From contig NZ_CP109444.1 in NCBI RefSeq assembly GCF_036227225.1, positions 3,949,501 through 4,013,500 of the forward strand: 64,000 bases of DNA, in the 5' to 3' direction. Below are positions 61,301-64,000 of the stretch, piece by piece (the stretch's first letter is position 1; every line of letters begins with the position of its first letter). The stretch is from Streptomyces sp. NBC_01478 (GTDB taxonomy: Bacteria; Actinomycetota; Actinomycetes; Streptomycetales; Streptomycetaceae). The notes below the pieces were generated by a model. It was not told the origin of the DNA. It did no database searches and was given only the letters and a program-made list of their open reading frames with translations. A program made the translations under genes and the position numbers.

Positions 61301-64000
61301 CCCGCGGTGACGTCCTGTCCGACACCGCCACGGTGTACGACAACTCCGCCGCGACCGCCTGGTCCGCCACCCAGACCCCCACGCTCGGTGAGGCAACGTG
61401 GAGCGGACGGGCCGCCGCCTACCCGGCCACCGCCACCAACGGCGAGCGCTATCCGAGCACTTGGCAGACCGTTGCGAAGACCACCTATGACGACAGCGGA
61501 GGCACGGCCGGCCTCGGCCGTCGGCTGACCGTCACCGACACGGCCGGCAACAGCACCGCGACCGCCTACACGCCCACCGACTCGGGCCCGCTGACCAGGA
61601 CCAAGGTCACCAACGCCAAGTCGCAGACCACCTACACCTACACCGACTACGCCTCGGGTCTGCCCACCAAGGTCTACGACGTCAACAACAAGATCACCGA
61701 GACCAGTTACGACGCCTTGGGCCGCAAGACCGCGACCTGGCTGTCCAACCGCTCCCACTCCGGGAACCAGACCCCGAACTACACCTACGCGTACAGCGTC
61801 ACCAACGACGCCCTGTCATGGGAGTCGACCTCGACCCTGAAGGCCGACGGAACCACCTACAACACCACCTACTCCATCTTCGACTCCCTCCTGCGGCCCT
61901 TGCAGACACAGTCCCCGACCCCCAGCGGCGGACGCCTGCTCACCGACACCCGCTACGACAGCCGGGGCCTGGCCTACGAGACCTACGCGGACGTCTACGA
62001 CTCCGCCCACCTCCCCAGCGGTTCCTACGCACGGGCGGCATCCGGAGGCGCGCCCAAACAGACCGACACCGTCTTCGACGGCGCGGGCCGGGCCACCAGC
62101 AGCAGCCTGTACGTGATCGGCGTCAAGAAGTGGACCACCAGCACCAGCTACACCGGTGACTCCACCGCGACGACCGCGCTGAACGGAGGCTCGGCGACCC
62201 GCACGATCACCGACATCTTCGGCAACACCGTCGAGAAGCGCGCCTACTCCGGTACCGACCCCGCTGACGCCGCCTACGGCACCGGGCCCGGAGCCACGTA
62301 CACGTCCACCAAGTACAAGAACACCCTGGACGGCAAGCCCTCCACGGTCACCGGACCGGATGGCGCCCAATGGTCGTACGTGTACGACCTGTTCGGCAGG
62401 CAGGCCTCGGCCACCGACCCGGACCTGGGCACCACGACCACCACCTACACGGCCCTGGACCAGACGGACACCACCACCGACAACCGCGGCACGCAACTGC
62501 TGTACGGCTACGACGTGCTGGGCCGCAAGACCGACCAATGGCAGACGGCGAAGACCGACGCGAACAAGCTGGCCCACTGGGACTACGACACCCTCGCCAA
62601 GGGCCAGTTGGACGACTCGATCAGCTACGTCGGCGGCAGCGGCACCACCGGCAATGCCTACACCCGCACGGTCACCGCCTACGACAGCCTCTACCACGCC
62701 ACCGGCAGCCAACTGACCCTGCCGTCCAGCGACCCACTCGTCGCCTCCGGTGCGGTTGCTTCGGCGACCCTGGCCACCACCTCGTACTACAACATCGACG
62801 GCACCCAGCAGTACTACACGGAACCCGCCGCCGGCGGCCTCAGCAGCGAGATCGTGGACTCCGAGTACAACGGCCTCGGAATGGTGACCGACGTCGGTGG
62901 CGCCACCGGCTATCTCCTGGCCGCCGACTACAACGCCATCGGACAGGTCAACCAGTACACCCTGGGCACATCTGAGGCACTGACGGCCAAGAAGGCGTAC
63001 ATCACCAACACCTACGAGCAGGGCACCGACCGGCTCACCCGAAGCCTGACCACCGACGCCACCCGCAGTGTCCAGGACCTGAGCTTCACCTACGACGACG
63101 CCGGCGACGTCACCTCGACCTTCGACTCCGCCAACCTGTCCGGCACCGGCGCGACCGACTACCAGTGCTTCACCTACGACGGCTACCAGCGCCTCACCGA
63201 CGCCTGGACCCCGTCCACCGCCTCCTGCGCCACCAGCGGCCGCACCACGACCAACCTGGGCGGAGCCGCCCCCTACTGGACCACCTACGGCTATACCAGC
63301 AGCGGCCTGCGCACGACGGAAAGAACGCAGACCGGCACCGGAGACTCCTCCCGCACCTACTGCTACAGCTCCACCACGCCCCACCAGCTCACGGCGACCG
63401 CCGCCGCCACCTCCTGCACCGGTGTGAGCGCCACCTACGTCTACGACAAGTCCGGTGACACGACCACCCGTCCCAACGGCACCGACACCCAGGCGCTGAC
63501 CTGGAACGCCACCGGGGGCCTCGACACAGTCACGGAGAAGTCCAGCACCGGCACCATCAAGAGCACGACCAGCCACGTCTACGACGCCGACGGCACCCTC
63601 CTCATCCGCCGCAACACCAGCGGTGAGAGCGTCCTCTACCTGGGTGCCACCGAGGTCCACCTGGACACCTCGACCTCGACGGCCAAGTTCTGGGCCCAGC
63701 GCTACTACGGCACCGGAAGCGCCACCGTCGCCCTGCGCACCAACAAGAGCGGGACCCAGACCCTCTCCTACCTCTCCGGTGACCCGCACGGCACATCCAC
63801 GGTCAGTCTCGACGCCACCACCCAGGCCGTCACCAAGCGCTACCTGACCCCATTCGGCACCCCACGCTCCGGCGGTACCGGTGTCTGGGCCGACGACAAG
63901 ACCTTCCTCGGCAAGACCACCGATCCCACGACCAGCCTCACCTACGTCGGCGCCCGCGAATACGACTCCGCGATCGGCCGATTCCTCAGCGTCGATCCCG
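58342..64000 (+). CDS. RHS/YD-repeat protein, 3' end outside window
   Basis: GTG at 58342 behind GAGGGG; 1886 complete codons are open to the window end. Signal peptide about residues 1-35. An N-terminal ~800-residue part follows with SpvB/TcdB-like features: SWQAGGSSGAFTWSYPLS, then GEGFGLSESSYIERSY and KGEFWIVTTGDGTQYKFG. After about residue 1050 YD repeats appear (TYTYTDYASGLPTKVYDVNN, YDALGRKT, YDVLGRKTDQ, YDDAGDVTSTFD), and the last visible residues GAREYDSAIGRFLSVDP are the RHS core motif. In this family a short variable domain, often a toxin, follows directly. It is either a polymorphic toxin or a surface protein; the deciding part lies beyond the window. Confidence 0.9.
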   Translation, partial: MSAASGARRRRHRVVRVAVTLALAVAGLTPVAAQAASSTKQLVPAVPEQRSDTVKTVDGLGAKQARARVAAEKAADKKQAQDALAEQKATWPKAATTSAPLPASGVTRLTAGGLPVSLSRTAGAKSASGTAGVQVLSRKAAVAAGIKGVLLTAGASDDGNAEISVDYSAFASAYGGDWAGRLHLVQLPSCALTTPDKAACRAQTSLDSHNSISGQIVSATVPLGQSPAEQGDARASRSGVRTTVRSQDTTSAATVLALTATSGESASGSGNYSASPLSSSSSWQAGGSSGAFTWSYPLSTPPAAAGPSPSLSLGYDSGSTDGKTASTNNQSTQVGEGFGLSESSYIERSYASCDDDGQTDKHDECWKYDNASLVLNGKSTELVKNDTDGAWHLKDDDASTVTHSTGADNDDDGETGIDGKGEFWIVTTGDGTQYKFGLNKLPGADTQRTNSVWTTPVFGDDSGEPGYDQGSGFADRSVNQAWRWNLDYVVDLHGNAMSYWYTAETNYYPKNGASTANAKYTRGGHLDKILYGQRASTLFTGTDSDEVTFSYDERCTASDCSSLTDSTSDNWPDVPYDTICASGADDCNTDSPSFFTRKRLTSIDTFAYSATASKLVAVDSWALTQEFKDGQDIDDTSDQTLVLSSIQHTGKNGTAITLDPVTFTYQLRPNRVDSTSDDILKLSMPRISTITSETGGITTVTLSDPECVRGSNMPSSEDNDTLSCYPTYWHINGAVESLLDWFHKYRVTAVLSTDPLGFGQGVENSYSYSDPAWHYNFDPLVPADERTWSQWRGYGKVTTTTGAAGSTQSKTVSLYMQGMDGDKQSDGTTASATRTGLDVSGLDVADLTDSDQDAGSLREQISYNGTVPVSVTVNTPWTSQTASQQKSYASIKAYYVRTGTTTTSTYLTASATWRTRQISNTYDSYGMIVKSADYGQTAVADNTCTRTWYARNTAIGLTNLVSRTRTVAEDNCSVAEISVNLPASSTSRGDVLSDTATVYDNSAATAWSATQTPTLGEATWSGRAAAYPATATNGERYPSTWQTVAKTTYDDSGGTAGLGRRLTVTDTAGNSTATAYTPTDSGPLTRTKVTNAKSQTTYTYTDYASGLPTKVYDVNNKITETSYDALGRKTATWLSNRSHSGNQTPNYTYAYSVTNDALSWESTSTLKADGTTYNTTYSIFDSLLRPLQTQSPTPSGGRLLTDTRYDSRGLAYETYADVYDSAHLPSGSYARAASGGAPKQTDTVFDGAGRATSSSLYVIGVKKWTTSTSYTGDSTATTALNGGSATRTITDIFGNTVEKRAYSGTDPADAAYGTGPGATYTSTKYKNTLDGKPSTVTGPDGAQWSYVYDLFGRQASATDPDLGTTTTTYTALDQTDTTTDNRGTQLLYGYDVLGRKTDQWQTAKTDANKLAHWDYDTLAKGQLDDSISYVGGSGTTGNAYTRTVTAYDSLYHATGSQLTLPSSDPLVASGAVASATLATTSYYNIDGTQQYYTEPAAGGLSSEIVDSEYNGLGMVTDVGGATGYLLAADYNAIGQVNQYTLGTSEALTAKKAYITNTYEQGTDRLTRSLTTDATRSVQDLSFTYDDAGDVTSTFDSANLSGTGATDYQCFTYDGYQRLTDAWTPSTASCATSGRTTTNLGGAAPYWTTYGYTSSGLRTTERTQTGTGDSSRTYCYSSTTPHQLTATAAATSCTGVSATYVYDKSGDTTTRPNGTDTQALTWNATGGLDTVTEKSSTGTIKSTTSHVYDADGTLLIRRNTSGESVLYLGATEVHLDTSTSTAKFWAQRYYGTGSATVALRTNKSGTQTLSYLSGDPHGTSTVSLDATTQAVTKRYLTPFGTPRSGGTGVWADDKTFLGKTTDPTTSLTYVGAREYDSAIGRFLSVDP

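Noticed and set aside
58450..61758. 1102-codon open frame on the minus strand
   Set aside because: Antisense to the RHS gene; Gly/Val-rich translation with no motifs, typical of a shadow frame.
61816..63789. 657-codon minus-strand frame opposite the RHS repeats
   Set aside because: Its apparent repeats are the reverse of the YD-repeat DNA; no independent support.

Overview
The window is high-GC actinobacterial DNA, almost certainly Streptomyces. The support is the codon use, frequent GTG starts, many 4-bp start/stop overlaps, Sec signal peptides, SARP-type regulators, and a block (CAU tRNA, two Asn tRNAs, FGGY kinase, ABC pair, principal-type sigma factor, dnaG, FAD reductase, dgt) whose order matches what I remember around hrdA-dnaG in S. 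coelicolor.

Bases 1-14.8 kb are accessory. They hold the end of a LuxR-type regulator, a secreted protein, a lipoprotein/membrane protein pair, a decayed 5' fragment of a SARP regulator next to a small secreted protein, a truncated copy of a Stealth-type gene, an operon of an alpha/beta hydrolase with a Cys in the nucleophile position and a GMC (cholesterol oxidase-like) flavoenzyme, a full-length SARP-ATPase-TPR regulator broken by an in-frame TAG and a frameshift, a second small secreted protein, an NmrA-like protein and a cupin. The SARP/small-secreted-protein arrangement occurs twice, so this part grew partly by duplication.

Bases 14.8-35.8 kb are two tandem islands at the 3' end of the CAU tRNA gene (35715-35788). 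The last 45 nt of that tRNA, with its terminator and flank, recur at 14806-14935 and 28339-28466. No integrase remains in either island. Island 1 (14.9-28.4 kb) carries a hypothetical gene and a coherent export/defence locus. That locus has a previously uncalled 48-residue Ala/Arg-rich cationic peptide (18416-18562), an ABC exporter after a hairpin, and an upstream lipoprotein / HlyD-like adaptor / ATPase / MacB-like permease series. A divergent operon encodes a response regulator, a histidine kinase and a lipoprotein. The set resembles leaderless or circular bacteriocin loci that pair a cationic peptide with an MFP-ATPase-MacB immunity pump; it is the best candidate here for an undescribed system. 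Decayed IS256 and ISAs1 transposases close the island. Island 2 (28.4-35.7 kb) carries a Stealth-type sugar-phosphate transferase, IS110-like debris, a second enolase and a seven-bladed WD40 protein.

Bases 35.8-50.5 kb are core chromosome: tRNAs, a YtxH-like protein, a xylulokinase-like protein, a heterodimeric ABC exporter pair, HrdA-like sigma factor, DnaG primase, FAD reductase, dGTPase, a sirohydrochlorin chelatase-like protein, a SanA/YdcF-like protein and a GGCT-fold protein. Bases 50.5-64 kb are envelope and secretion genes: an M4 metalloprotease, an acyltransferase-3 protein, two small membrane proteins, a large LamG-like secreted protein, and the first 1886 codons of an RHS/YD-repeat protein cut by the window end before any C-terminal toxin domain can be read. 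No CRISPR array, rRNA operon or replication origin was seen.
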